From Brevundimonas vesicularis (GTDB taxonomy: Bacteria; Pseudomonadota; Alphaproteobacteria; Caulobacterales; Caulobacteraceae), in assembly GCF_027105095.1 (NCBI RefSeq), contig NZ_CP114278.1:744001-808000 (forward strand): a DNA stretch of 64,000 bases, read 5' to 3'. Positions 8,192 to 17,003 of the stretch are shown here, piece by piece. How positions within the stretch are numbered: position 1 is the first letter of the stretch; every line of letters starts with the position of its first letter. The notes beneath the pieces were generated by a model. That model was not told the origin of the DNA and did no database searches. It saw nothing but the letters and a program-made list of their open reading frames with translations. A program made the translations under genes and the position numbers.

Positions 8192-9105
8192 TGGTCCGGC
8201 ACTTCCTCGACATCCACCGGCTGGACGCGGCGGACCTGCGCGGCATCCTGGACGACGCCCATGCCCGCAAGGCCGCCCGCAAGGGCTGGCCCCAGGGGCG
8301 CGCCGACGCCGATGCGCCGGGCAAGGACCGCGTCCTGGCGATGATCTTCGAGAAGAACTCGACCCGCACGCGATTCAGCTTCGACGCGGCGATCCGCCAG
8401 TTGGGCGGCTCGTCCATCATCGCCACGGCCTCCGACATGCAGTTGGGCCGCGGCGAGCCGGTGGAGGACACCGCCCGCGTCCTGTCGCGCATGGTCGATG
8501 CGGTGATGATCCGCGCCAACGATCACGAGGATGTCGAGCGCTTCGCCCGCGTTTCGACCGTGCCGGTGGTCAACGGCCTGACCGACCGGTCGCACCCGTG
8601 CCAGATCCTGGCCGATCTGCAGACGATCGAAGAGCATCGCGGACCGATCGCCGGCAAGACGATCGCCTGGATCGGCGACGGCAACAACGTCTGCCACAGC
8701 TTCATGCACGCGGCGCCCAAGTTCGGCTTCCATCTGAACGTCGCCTGCCCGGCGGAATACCACCCGGACCTTCGCGACCTGGCCAAGGGCGGCGACGCCG
8801 TCACCCTGACCAGCGATCCGCGCGAGGCGGTCAAGGGCGCCGACGTCGTCGTCACCGACACCTGGGTGTCCATGGGGGATCAGGACTATGAGGCGCGGCT
8901 TTCGGCGTTCGAACATTACGGCGTCGACGAAGCCCTCATGGATCTCGCCGATCCCGAAGCGGTCTTCCTGCATTGCCTTCCCGCCCACCGTGGCGAGGAA
9001 GTCACCGACGCCGTCATCGACGGGCCGCGCTCTCTGGTCTGGGACGAAGCCGAAAACCGCATCCACGCCCAGAAGGCCGTTCTGGCCTGGTGCTTCGGCG
9101 GCTGA
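8191..9105 (+). CDS. argF: Ornithine carbamoyltransferase
   Basis: Makes citrulline from ornithine and carbamoyl phosphate. The 304-residue protein carries all signature sites: carbamoyl-phosphate loop STRTR at 57-61, HPCQ at 135-138, the ornithine region around SMGDQ at 227-231, and HCLPAHR at 261-267 with the active cysteine C262. Normal family length. Translated from an ATG that shares one base with the argD stop, then closed by a strong hairpin terminator at 9115. Confidence 0.97.
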   Translation: MVRHFLDIHRLDAADLRGILDDAHARKAARKGWPQGRADADAPGKDRVLAMIFEKNSTRTRFSFDAAIRQLGGSSIIATASDMQLGRGEPVEDTARVLSRMVDAVMIRANDHEDVERFARVSTVPVVNGLTDRSHPCQILADLQTIEEHRGPIAGKTIAWIGDGNNVCHSFMHAAPKFGFHLNVACPAEYHPDLRDLAKGGDAVTLTSDPREAVKGADVVVTDTWVSMGDQDYEARLSAFEHYGVDEALMDLADPEAVFLHCLPAHRGEEVTDAVIDGPRSLVWDEAENRIHAQKAVLAWCFGG

Positions 9106-9114
9106 ACGAAAAAA

Positions 9115-9141
9115 GGGCGGACCCGGTCGGGCCCGCCCTTT
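9115..9141. terminator. Hairpin terminator after argF
   Basis: Stem GGGCGGACCC (9115-9124) pairs with GGGCCCGCCC (9129-9138) with one mismatch and a four-base loop. A's flank the left side (9109-9114) and TTTCT the right, so it could end transcripts from both argF and the convergent stress protein gene. Confidence 0.85.
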
Positions 9142-9163
9142 CTGGTTTCTGAAGCGTCGAAGC

Positions 9164-9661
9164 CTACAGTTTCACGTCCGACACGCCGCCGACGTCCGGG
9201 ACGCTCTTGGTCAGGTTGGCCTTCAGGACTTCGTAGCCGAAGCCGAGAGCGCCCTTGTCGGACACCCAGACGCGGCCGTCGTCGGCGTCGAAGCGGACGA
9301 GGGTCAGGTGGGCGTCGTCCTTGCCGTCCGGGTACCAGGCGGCGACGACGGGGTTCCAGTATTTCTCGATGCGGCTGCGGTCCTGATCGATGGCCAGGCG
9401 GCCGTGGATGCAGGCCTGAACCTTGCCGTCCTTGGCCTGGTAGCAGAACATGCCGTTCTGGCCGCCGCCGGCGACGTCACGGGCGAAATCGGTGTCGTCG
9501 CGGGTGAAGAACCAGATGGTCCCCGTCTCGTCCTCGCCGAAACCGGTCATGGGTTGGTGGTGATAGCCGGGGCGATCGATGCCCAGCATGCCGGTGTTGG
9601 ACTCCTTCAGGCTCTTCCAGAATTCCTTCTCGGCCTCGGCGGGGGTCAGTTTGTCAGACAC
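9164..9661 (-). CDS. Pyridoxamine 5'-phosphate oxidase-fold general stress protein
   Basis: A 165-residue FMN-binding split-barrel protein of the general stress protein 26 type. The pattern [29 protein letters not shown], then [16 protein letters not shown] followed by [17 protein letters not shown] is characteristic. Such proteins bind flavin or F420-like cofactors and respond to stress; exact activity is unknown. GTG 9661 is chosen because AAGGAG lies eight bases upstream, although an open frame extends to 9748. Transcribed toward argF. Confidence 0.85.
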   Translation of the reverse strand: MSDKLTPAEAEKEFWKSLKESNTGMLGIDRPGYHHQPMTGFGEDETGTIWFFTRDDTDFARDVAGGGQNGMFCYQAKDGKVQACIHGRLAIDQDRSRIEKYWNPVVAAWYPDGKDDAHLTLVRFDADDGRVWVSDKGALGFGYEVLKANLTKSVPDVGGVSDVKL

Positions 9662-9722
9662 GCGGTCTCTCCTTGAGTGGTTCGCAAGGTTCAACCGACC
9701 GGCCGTAATCGGGTTCCCGTCT

Positions 9723-9941
9723 CTAGGCGCCGGGTATCCAGGGCGCACGCTCGGCGCCGAATAGCGTCGCCAGGTGGATCAGCAGCAGCATGGCGATCGC
9801 CGCCGCGCCGACCATCAGGAACCGCCACGGCATCAGGCGCGGTCCCTTGAACGGATCCGGCGGCCTGGCGCCGCGCCATCCGCAAAAGACCATGACGGCG
9901 AGGGCGACGCCCAGCAGGACGAGTGTGGTGGTCAGGCTCAT
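9723..9941 (-). CDS. Small two-helix membrane protein, unknown function
   Basis: A 72-residue protein with two hydrophobic segments (residues about 3-22 and 40-62) separated by a basic, proline-rich loop (RGARPPDPFKGPRLMPWR). I do not recognise a family. The high hydrophobicity, ATG start and position upstream of the stress protein on the same strand suggest a real gene. It could be in one operon with that gene, 61 bp away. Confidence 0.6.
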   Translation of the reverse strand: MSLTTTLVLLGVALAVMVFCGWRGARPPDPFKGPRLMPWRFLMVGAAAIAMLLLIHLATLFGAERAPWIPGA

Positions 9942-10023
9942 GCGCCGCAGGTGGCGAAACCCGCGCCGCTTGGCAAGCGAACCCTTGCCGGGAGGTTAAT
10001 CTTCATGCCGCGTTAACCGAGAT

Positions 10024-10155
10024 GATTCACAAATCCGGCGATCTGAGGCGATGTCCACAGGCTGGAATATCGCGGCTAGATATTGCGGTTAACCATCAGT
10101 TTACACCCTCGATATTGACGGTATAGCCTTCGTCGCATGGGCCGGGAGACGAATC
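10024..10155 (+). promoter_or_regulatory. podJ control region: DnaA-box-like, CtrA-like and GANTC sites
   Basis: GANTC sites lie at 10024-10028 (GATTC) and 10151-10155 (GAATC), the second two bases before the podJ start. ATGTCCACA at 10051-10059 matches the DnaA box at 7 of 9. TTAA-N7-TTTA at 10089-10103 is one base off the CtrA consensus. AGATATTG at 10078-10085 is shared with the gcrA control region. In Caulobacter podJ is controlled by DnaA, GcrA and CtrA, which fits. Occupancy is inferred. Confidence 0.6.
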
Positions 10156-10156
10156 A

Positions 10157-13027
10157 GTGAGCGCTGCAGCGCCTTGGAGCGTTAAGGGAATCGATCCCAA
10201 AGCACGCGAGGTCGCCAAGGATCTGGCGCGCCGGTCCGGCATGACGCTGGGCGAGTGGCTCAACTCCATGATCATGGAAGACGAGGAGGAGGGCTACGCC
10301 ACCCTGCCGCGTCGCTCCCAGGCCGCCGAATACGAACGCCGCAACCGCAGCCGCCGTCTGGACGACGCCTATGAGGTTGAAGACAGCCAGCAGCGGATCA
10401 GCGCCTCCATCGATGTGATCGCCGCGCGGCTGGAAGCCGCCGAACGCCGCTCGACCGTCGCCATTCAGGGCGTGGATCAGGCCGTTGCGGGCCTGATGCG
10501 CCGGCTGGACGGCCAGGAGGCCGAGGCGCAAGGAGCCGCCCGCCGCATCGACGACATCGCCGAGGAGTTGCGCGAAGGGCATCGCCGGCTGCGCGCCTTC
10601 GAACGCGACACCGGCCCGTCGACCCAGGAAGCCTTCGGCAAGATCGAGACCTCGCTGGGCGCGCTGACCGGACGCCTGTACGACATCGAGGAACGCCAGC
10701 GTCTGGGCGTCAGCGATCTGCGCGAGCGGATGGAGGCGGTCGAGAAGGCCGCCGGCCCCGGCGTCGGCACGGAAATGCTGGCCCAGGTCAGCGCGCGTCT
10801 GGACGAGGCCCAGAACCGCACGACCGAAGCTCTGAAGACCCTGGAACGCTCGTTCGCTGCGCTGGACCAGCGGATGCGGACTGCCGAAAGCCGCGTCGAG
10901 CCGGAAGGCGCGCGCGACCTGGCCCGTTTCGAGAAGCTGGCCGAAAGCCTGTCGCGTCAGATCGACAACAATCGCGCCGAAATGATGCAGCGTCTGGACG
11001 CCGCCGAAACGGGCGCGCGCATCGACCGCATCGAACGCGCCGTCCAGGCCGTCGGCGATCAGCTGAAGGCGTCCGAAGAGAAGGGCGCTATCGGCCTTGA
11101 GGCCATGGGCCGCGAAGTCCTGCGCATCGCCCGCAACTTGAATGCGCGGGTCAAGAAGGTCGAGACGGACAACGACGGTCGCACCGACGCCGTCGCCCGC
11201 GCCGCCGCCGACGTCGTCGGCCAGACCATCGAAACCGAGGTCGCCCGCCGCGCCGCGCGTCTGGATCAGGAGTTCGCCCGCCACATCGACCGCGTCGACC
11301 AACGCCTGACCGCCAGCGACGATCGCCACGCCATCGCCCTGGAGAAGCTGGGCGGCGAGATCACCCGCATCTCGGACCAGCTGAGCGATCGCATCGCCCA
11401 GTCCGAGCGCCGCTCGCAGCAGGCGCTGGAAGACATCGGCCGACGCCTGTCGGAAAGCTCGGACAAGATCGAGCAACGCTATGACCGCGCCTCCGGCGAG
11501 CTGGCCGAGCGGATGCGTCTGAGCGAGGAGCGCACCGCCCGTCTGCTGGCCGAAGCCCGCGAAAGCATTGACGCCCGCGCGCCCACGTCGATCCGCGACA
11601 AGCCGCTGGACAATGAGCCCGCGTGGACCCCGGCGCGACAGGTGCTGGAACGCGCCGCCTCGGCGACGACACAGGCGCCGATCCAGTCCGCATCCATCGA
11701 AGGCGACTGGCGCGCCGCCGCCTTCCCCGATGAGACCTTTACCGACCAGGACGCCTGGTCCAGCGATCCGGTGACGCCCGAAGTTGCGACCGCTGCGCCC
11801 TTCCCTTCGTCGCCCGTCGTCGAGACCGAGGCCGAGCCCGCCGAGGCGCTGGCTGATGACATGCCGATGCGTCAGGTCGATCCCGATGGCGTCGAACCCA
11901 TCATCCAGCCCTTCAGCGGTTTCGGCGGCGCCGACGTCGAGGACGCGCTGGAGGCGACGTCGCCGGGCTTCTCGACCGCACCGACCGAAAAGCGCAGCGC
12001 CGCCGTCCTGGATGCGGACGACGATGATTTCGGCGGCGAGACCGAGTTCGTGGATCCGCGTCGGCTGCGCTCCAGCATGGAAGCCGCCGCCGCCGCCGGC
12101 CGCGCCGCCTCGACCCGCAGCACCATCGACGCCGCCCGTGCTGCGATCACCGCGCCGGCCGAACCAGAACCTGCGCCCCGGTCAGGCTTCGGCCTGAAGC
12201 GCGGCGGCAAGTCCAAGCTGCAGGAGCGGCTGGACCGGCAGGCGTCCAAGGACGGATCGACGGTCAAGAAGACCTTTCTGGCTTCGGTCACGGCGGTCGC
12301 CCTGACCGGGGGTGTCTATGGCTATCTGTCCCTGACCGACGGCGGGGCGCCGGACTTCGAAATGCCCAGCTTCGGCGGCGGTTCGACGACCAACGGCGCC
12401 GTGCCTCTGGCGGCGTCGGCGGTGACGCCGACCGGCCCGAAAGCGACCTTCGACATCGGCGGCCCCGGCGCGGCTGACTATGAGGCGGCGATCGGCAAGC
12501 TGGAGGCCGGCGACAACTCGGGCCTGGACGGCATGAAGCGCGCCGCCAACCTGGGTTACGCCCCCGCCCAGACCTATCTGGGTCAACTGTATCTGGACGG
12601 CGCCAACGGCGTGCCCGCCGACCCGGCTCAAAGCCGTCAGTGGGGCCGTCGCGCGGCCGAGGGCGGCGATCCGCGCGGGATGCATCTGTATGGGATGCAG
12701 CTCTATGAAGGCGACGGCGGCGCAACCAATCAGGCCGAGGCCCTGACCTGGCTGCTGAACGCGGCCGAGCGCGGCCTGCCGGACAGCCAGTACAATGTCG
12801 CGCGCATCTATGAGACCGGCGCCGACGGCGTGGCCAAGAATCCGACCGAAGCGCTGAAGTGGTACATGATCGCCGCACGCGGCGGGGATGCGGAGGCCCA
12901 GGCCGCCGTGACGCGCCTGCGCCCAACGGCCAGCGCCACGGCACAGCGCGCGGCCCGCACCGCCGCCGACGCCTTCGTGGCCCAGTCGCAGGGTCAGTCG
13001 CAGACCCAAGTCCAGGCGACAGGCTAG
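10157..13027 (+). CDS. podJ: Polar localization factor PodJ
   Basis: Organises the new cell pole and recruits polar and stalked-pole proteins. The 956-residue product has the family N-terminus (WSVKGIDPKAREVAKDLAR). A long coiled-coil cytoplasmic region follows (about 60-480) with repeated ARLDEA/RRSxxALE heptad-type stretches, then an acidic, disordered linker (about 500-700). One transmembrane helix lies at about 706-728, and the periplasmic part holds three or four Sel1-like repeats (about 775-920). It ends in a Gln-rich tail without the peptidoglycan-binding domain known from Caulobacter PodJ (974 aa). The GTG start has GGGAGA upstream. Cell-cycle motifs precede it. Confidence 0.92.
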   Translation: MSAAAPWSVKGIDPKAREVAKDLARRSGMTLGEWLNSMIMEDEEEGYATLPRRSQAAEYERRNRSRRLDDAYEVEDSQQRISASIDVIAARLEAAERRSTVAIQGVDQAVAGLMRRLDGQEAEAQGAARRIDDIAEELREGHRRLRAFERDTGPSTQEAFGKIETSLGALTGRLYDIEERQRLGVSDLRERMEAVEKAAGPGVGTEMLAQVSARLDEAQNRTTEALKTLERSFAALDQRMRTAESRVEPEGARDLARFEKLAESLSRQIDNNRAEMMQRLDAAETGARIDRIERAVQAVGDQLKASEEKGAIGLEAMGREVLRIARNLNARVKKVETDNDGRTDAVARAAADVVGQTIETEVARRAARLDQEFARHIDRVDQRLTASDDRHAIALEKLGGEITRISDQLSDRIAQSERRSQQALEDIGRRLSESSDKIEQRYDRASGELAERMRLSEERTARLLAEARESIDARAPTSIRDKPLDNEPAWTPARQVLERAASATTQAPIQSASIEGDWRAAAFPDETFTDQDAWSSDPVTPEVATAAPFPSSPVVETEAEPAEALADDMPMRQVDPDGVEPIIQPFSGFGGADVEDALEATSPGFSTAPTEKRSAAVLDADDDDFGGETEFVDPRRLRSSMEAAAAAGRAASTRSTIDAARAAITAPAEPEPAPRSGFGLKRGGKSKLQERLDRQASKDGSTVKKTFLASVTAVALTGGVYGYLSLTDGGAPDFEMPSFGGGSTTNGAVPLAASAVTPTGPKATFDIGGPGAADYEAAIGKLEAGDNSGLDGMKRAANLGYAPAQTYLGQLYLDGANGVPADPAQSRQWGRRAAEGGDPRGMHLYGMQLYEGDGGATNQAEALTWLLNAAERGLPDSQYNVARIYETGADGVAKNPTEALKWYMIAARGGDAEAQAAVTRLRPTASATAQRAARTAADAFVAQSQGQSQTQVQATG

Positions 13028-13038
13028 ATTCCTAGGCG

Positions 13039-13061
13039 CCGGGCGGCTATCGGTCGCCCGG
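13039..13061 (+). other. Stem-loop after podJ
   Basis: CCGGGCG (13039-13045) pairs with CGCCCGG (13055-13061) across a nine-base loop, twelve bases after the podJ stop. No T-run follows, so it is either a rho-dependent or stabilising 3' structure. Function is uncertain. Confidence 0.4.
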
Positions 13062-13124
13062 TCGTCCCCGACCTCGCCCGCCTGACGGCGATTCTTGTGT
13101 CCGCTCCAGCCGAAGGCGCGTCCT

Positions 13125-14048
13125 TTGGACATCTATCTGCCGATCGCCGAGGTTTCGGTGAACTGGCCGACCCTGGTGATCCTGGGGGCGGTGGTCGGAT
13201 TCGTGTCCGGCCTGTTCGGCATCGGCGGCGGCTTCCTGATGGCGCCGATCCTGGTCTTTCTGGGCATCCCCCCGACCGTCGCCGTCGCCAGCCAGGCCAG
13301 CCACGTCGTGGCCTCCTCGACGTCGGGCGTCATCCGCTATGCCGGGGCGGGTTCAGTCGATTTCAAGATGGGATCGGTGATGGCGGCCGGGGGCGCGGCC
13401 GGCGCCCTGGCGGGGGTCGAGCTGTTTCGCTACCTGCGGCTGCTGGGCCAGGCCGACCTAGTCGTGGCCCTGTCCTATCTCGTCTTCCTGGGCGCCATCG
13501 GCATTCTGATGCTGAACGAAAGCCTGACCGAAATCCTGCGCCGCCGCCGGGGGCTGCCCGCGCCGCACAAGCAGCGTCGGCGGCCGATGTGGCTGTATGG
13601 CCTGCCGCTGAAGATGAAGTTCCCGAAGTCGGGTCTGTATATCAGCGCTCTGCCGCCGTTCGGCCTGGGCGTCTTTGCAGGCGTCCTTTCGGCCATCATG
13701 GGGGTGGGCGGCGGCTTCATCCTGGTGCCGGCCATGCTCTATATCCTGCGCATGCGGGCGGGCGCGGTGGTGGGCACCAGCCTGTTCCAGATCATCATCA
13801 CCACCGCCATCACCACCATTCTTCAGGCGGGGCGTAACCGGACGGTCGACATCGTCCTGTCCACCATCCTGCTGCTGGGCGGCGTCGTCGGCGCTCAACT
13901 CGGGGCGCGCTTCGCCGGGCGGTTCCGCGCCGAGGAACTGCGGGCGGCGCTGGGCCTGATTGTGCTGCTGGTCGGGATCCAGATGGGGCTGGATTTGTTC
14001 GTGCGGCCCAACGACATCTTCATGATCGCGCCGGGGATCGCCGACTGA
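13125..14048 (+). CDS. TauE/SafE-family sulfite exporter-like permease
   Basis: A 307-residue inner-membrane protein with about eight helices and the two TauE/SafE glycine-rich repeats, FGIGGGFLMAP (N half) and MGVGGGFILVPAML (C half), each preceding a conserved loop. Such proteins export sulfite or organosulfonates. I start it at TTG 13125, which gives the family-like beginning LDIYLPIAEVSVN. A TTG at 13095 would add ten residues. Its stop shares a base with the ATG of the TIGR02186 gene, and these two are commonly paired in alphaproteobacteria. Confidence 0.85.
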   Translation: MDIYLPIAEVSVNWPTLVILGAVVGFVSGLFGIGGGFLMAPILVFLGIPPTVAVASQASHVVASSTSGVIRYAGAGSVDFKMGSVMAAGGAAGALAGVELFRYLRLLGQADLVVALSYLVFLGAIGILMLNESLTEILRRRRGLPAPHKQRRRPMWLYGLPLKMKFPKSGLYISALPPFGLGVFAGVLSAIMGVGGGFILVPAMLYILRMRAGAVVGTSLFQIIITTAITTILQAGRNRTVDIVLSTILLLGGVVGAQLGARFAGRFRAEELRAALGLIVLLVGIQMGLDLFVRPNDIFMIAPGIAD

Positions 14049-14857
14049 TGCAGGCGCTTCCTCCCCCTCCGCCCGCTGTTGCGGCCCCGCCGCTCGATCG
14101 GTCCGAAGCGACGACGGGCGACCTGCGCGTCGCCGCCGCCCTGACCGACGCCCAGGTCCGGGTCGACAGCAGTTTCCGGGGCGCGTCCATCGTCCTCTAC
14201 GGCGCGGTGTTCAATCCGACGACCGAACCGGCGGACGTCGTGGTGGTGGTGCGGGGGCCGGACGCGCCGATCCGCCTGGTCAAGAAGACGCGTACGTCCG
14301 GCGTCTGGCTGAACAGCCGGCCGGTGTTGTTCGAAGGGGCGCCCGGCTTCTACATGACCGCCTCGACCCGCCCGCTTAGCGACATCGCCGACTTTGGCCA
14401 GTTGCGGCGGCTGGGCGTCGGCGTCGATCACCTGCGCATCGACGCGCCCGAGGAAAGCCGCACCGTCACCCGCTACGGCGTGCGCGACGTGGTCGTCAGC
14501 CGTCTGGGCGACGACTATCTGGACTGGCGTCGCGCCGTGATCCGGCTGAAGGAGGCCGCCGCCCTCTACGACACCGATTCCGAAGGGGTGGAGTTCGTCG
14601 ACCGGGGCCTGTTCCGCGCCGAGGTCAAGCTGCCGACCGTCGCGCCCACCGGAAAATACTACGCCGAGGTCTGGCTGTTTCAGGACGGCGAGCCGCAGTC
14701 GGTGTCGAACCTGACCCTGACGGTCGAGAAGGTCGGGCTGGAGCGCGACATCTATGAGTTCGCGCACCGTCGGCCGTGGCTGTACGGCGTGCTGTGCGTC
14801 GTGCTGGCCGCCCTGACCGGCTATGGCGCTTCGCGCATCTTCAGCCGGCGGAGCTGA
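14048..14857 (+). CDS. TIGR02186 family transmembrane protein
   Basis: A 269-residue protein of the alphaproteobacterial TIGR02186/Alph_Pro_TM family, of unknown function. A large periplasmic-type beta-rich region (about 25-235) is followed by one C-terminal transmembrane helix (about 246-264). Conserved stretches include GASIVLYGAVF, VVVVRGP and GKYYAEVWLFQDG. Usual members have a signal peptide; here the N-terminus is MQALPPPPPAVAAPP and I see none. It is translated from an ATG that overlaps the TauE stop. Its 3' end overlaps the convergent gluQ gene by 17 bp. It probably assists the exporter (inference). Confidence 0.8.
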   Translation: MQALPPPPPAVAAPPLDRSEATTGDLRVAAALTDAQVRVDSSFRGASIVLYGAVFNPTTEPADVVVVVRGPDAPIRLVKKTRTSGVWLNSRPVLFEGAPGFYMTASTRPLSDIADFGQLRRLGVGVDHLRIDAPEESRTVTRYGVRDVVVSRLGDDYLDWRRAVIRLKEAAALYDTDSEGVEFVDRGLFRAEVKLPTVAPTGKYYAEVWLFQDGEPQSVSNLTLTVEKVGLERDIYEFAHRRPWLYGVLCVVLAALTGYGASRIFSRRS

Positions 14858-15701
14858 AGCCCAGTTCGCCGCGCAGGGCTTCGGCCGTCAATCCGCCGGC
14901 CCTCAGCTCGGCCAGAGTGATAGAGCGATCGCGTTTGGCGTAGCGCCGCCCGTCCGGCCCTGTCAGCAAGGCGTGATGACGATAGGTCGGCGCCGGCCAG
15001 CCCATCAGGGTCTGGATCAGCCGCTGCACATGTATGGCCTGAAAGAGGTCCTGGCCGCGGATCACATGGGTGATCCCCTGCAAGGCGTCGTCGTGGGTCA
15101 CGGCCAGATGATAGGCGACGCCCGTATCCTTGCGCGCCAGGACGACATCGCCCGCCGCCTCGGGATCGACGGCTATGAAGCCGGTTTCGCCGTTGGGACC
15201 CTCGCCCTCCTCGACGAAACTCAGGCCGTTCCAGGTCGCCTCGCCCAGAGTTTCGCGCGCCCGATCCAGCGACAGCCGCCAGGCGAACGGTGCGCCCGAG
15301 GCCAGCAGGTGCGCCTCCTCGTCCCCTGAATGCGGACCGGGCTTCGCCGCCTCCATCGCCCCGTGCGGTGCGTCGCCGATGGCGCTAAGGATCTCCTTGC
15401 GCGTGCGGAAACACCGATAGAGCAGGCCTCGCGTCTGCAGATTTTCGATCACGGCGGCATAGTCGCTCAGATGATCAGACTGGCGACGGACCGGCGCTTC
15501 CCAATCCAGACCCAGCCAGGCTAGGTCCTCCAGAATGCCCGCCCCGTATTCCGGTCGGCATCGCGTTGGATCGATATCCTCGATGCGCAGCACGAACCGC
15601 CCGCCTGCCGCCTTCGCCGCCGTCCAGGCGGTCAGGGCCGAGAAAGCGTGGCCCTTGTGCAGGCGGCCGGTAGGCGAGGGGGCGAAGCGGGTCGTGAACA
15701 C
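14841..15701 (-). CDS. gluQ: Glutamyl-queuosine tRNA(Asp) synthetase
   Basis: Attaches glutamate to queuosine at position 34 of tRNA(Asp). The 286-residue protein matches GluQRS: FAPSPTGRLHKGH (HIGH-like motif H15-H18), RIEDIDPTR, and the KMSKS-like KRDRS near residue 260. It lacks the anticodon-binding domain of GluRS, as expected. The zinc-binding cysteine cluster of E. coli GluQRS is not intact here: only one Cys (in YRCFRTR) is seen in that region. Complements queG (39064) in queuosine metabolism. Confidence 0.92.
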   Translation of the reverse strand: MFTTRFAPSPTGRLHKGHAFSALTAWTAAKAAGGRFVLRIEDIDPTRCRPEYGAGILEDLAWLGLDWEAPVRRQSDHLSDYAAVIENLQTRGLLYRCFRTRKEILSAIGDAPHGAMEAAKPGPHSGDEEAHLLASGAPFAWRLSLDRARETLGEATWNGLSFVEEGEGPNGETGFIAVDPEAAGDVVLARKDTGVAYHLAVTHDDALQGITHVIRGQDLFQAIHVQRLIQTLMGWPAPTYRHHALLTGPDGRRYAKRDRSITLAELRAGGLTAEALRGELGFSSAG

Positions 15702-15704
15702 AGC

Positions 15705-15995
15705 TCAGTCTTCGTCCGGTGACAGCAGATGGGTCCAGTCGCGCGCGGCATGAAGGATCCGCACGACTTCCACGTCGCCAGTCAGGCGATAAAAGATCAG
15801 ATAGCTGCCTTCGGCGCGTTTACGCAGATCGCCGAGGCCGGCCTCTGGATAGCGTCGGAGATTTTGGCCAAGGGTCTCGCAGCGTTCGAAAAGCGTCCTG
15901 ACCAGTCGACGGGCTGCATTTGGGCTGTCCGACGCTACATGGTTCTCGATGGCGACCAGATCGCGCAAGGCGGCGTGGGTGAGCCGAACTCTCAT
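15705..15995 (-). CDS. parE: ParE/RelE-family toxin
   Basis: A 96-residue type II toxin of the ParE/RelE superfamily. It shows RLTHAALRDLVAIENHV, the arginine-rich RRYPEAGLGDLRKRAEGSYLIFYRL, and a closing VVRILHAARDWTHLL, which is typical. ParE poisons gyrase while RelE cleaves mRNA; the sequence favours ParE. I use ATG 15995, whose start overlaps the antitoxin stop by four bases (ATGA). Antitoxin-first order and overlap fit a real pair. It faces away from alkA and lies just upstream of gluQ on the same strand. Confidence 0.88.
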   Translation of the reverse strand: MRVRLTHAALRDLVAIENHVASDSPNAARRLVRTLFERCETLGQNLRRYPEAGLGDLRKRAEGSYLIFYRLTGDVEVVRILHAARDWTHLLSPDED

Positions 15996-16240
15996 TCGCC
16001 TTCGGCAGCCCACCGCGCTTCGAACTCGGCGCGGACATCTTCAAGCGGCTTCGTCCGTCCGCCATCAGCGTCGGCGACGCCCTCTTCCAGCTTGCCGAGC
16101 AGGGCCGCCAGCCGAGCCTCGTGTTCCTGCACCAGTCTGACGCCGGTGCGCAGCACCTCGCTCTTGGAGCCGTAGCGGCCGTCGCGGACCAGACGGTCCA
16201 CGACCTGTTCCAAAGCTCCAAGTTCGACGGTCATGGTCAT
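15992..16240 (-). CDS. parD: ParD-family antitoxin
   Basis: An 82-residue ribbon-helix-helix antitoxin. The N-terminal DNA-binding part is visible as MTVELGALEQVVDRLVRDGRYGSKSEVLRTGVR, written here in pieces (MTVELG; GRYGSKSEVLRTG at about 21-33). An acidic toxin-binding tail follows. Start at ATG 16240 is supported by GAGGA upstream. The open frame extends much further back to 16576, but that upstream stretch is the glycosylase gene's complement. It should repress its own promoter with the toxin. Confidence 0.88.
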   Translation of the reverse strand: MTMTVELGALEQVVDRLVRDGRYGSKSEVLRTGVRLVQEHEARLAALLGKLEEGVADADGGRTKPLEDVRAEFEARWAAEGE

Positions 16241-16352
16241 TGCGATGTCCTCAATGCACGCGCCAATAATAGTTATTAAGGCCCGATGTCGCCAGCCGAA
16301 ATCCGCCAAAGCGGCCATTCCCTTGAAGGCCGCCTCGCGCCATAGGTAGCCG

Positions 16353-17003
16353 ATGCCGTTCGCACCCACGCCCGATGACATCGCCACCGCGCGCCAGGCG
16401 CTGGTTGCCGCCGATCCGGCGCTCGGGCGCGTGGACGCCCAGACGCCGCCGCTGGAGTGGCGGTTGAGAGTGGGCGGGTTCGAAGGCTTGTTTCGCATGA
16501 TCGTGGAGCAGCAGGTGTCGGTGGCCTCGGCCGCATCGGTCTGGGCGCGGCTGCGCGAAGGCATGGGCGGCATCACGCCCGAGCTGTTGCTGGCGCATGA
16601 TCTGGATCAGCTGCGCGGCATGGGCCTGTCGCGACAGAAGGCGACCTATGGTCAGGGGATCGCGCGGGCGCAGATCGCGGGCGAGATCGATCTGGAGCAT
16701 CTGGCCAACCTGGATGACGAGGCGGCGATCGCCTCCCTGACGTCGCTGAAGGGCGTGGGCCTGTGGACGGCCGAGGCCTATCTGATGATGTGCGAGGGGC
16801 GGCTGGATGTCTTCCCCGGCGGCGACGTGGCCTTGCAGGAGGCGATCCGCTGGGCGGACGGTGCAGAGGTGCGACCTGATCAGAAGGGCGCCTATGCCCG
16901 CGCCGAGATCTGGCGGCCCTATCGTGCGGTCGCCACCCATCTGCTGTGGGCTTGGTACACGGGCGTGAAGCGCGGCGAGATCGCGCTGGATGCCCCGGCA
17001 TGA
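16353..17003 (+). CDS. DNA-3-methyladenine glycosylase II (HhH-GPD)
   Basis: A base-excision repair glycosylase that removes alkylated purines. The 216-residue protein has the HhH motif LKGVGLWTAEAYL (about 132-144) and the catalytic aspartate D158 in FPGGDVALQ. It is short compared with E. coli AlkA (282) because the N-terminal TBP-like domain is missing, so it is closest to the compact AlkA/MAG group. ATG 16353. Its stop overlaps the ATG of the TRIC-family gene. Confidence 0.9.
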   Translation: MPFAPTPDDIATARQALVAADPALGRVDAQTPPLEWRLRVGGFEGLFRMIVEQQVSVASAASVWARLREGMGGITPELLLAHDLDQLRGMGLSRQKATYGQGIARAQIAGEIDLEHLANLDDEAAIASLTSLKGVGLWTAEAYLMMCEGRLDVFPGGDVALQEAIRWADGAEVRPDQKGAYARAEIWRPYRAVATHLLWAWYTGVKRGEIALDAPA

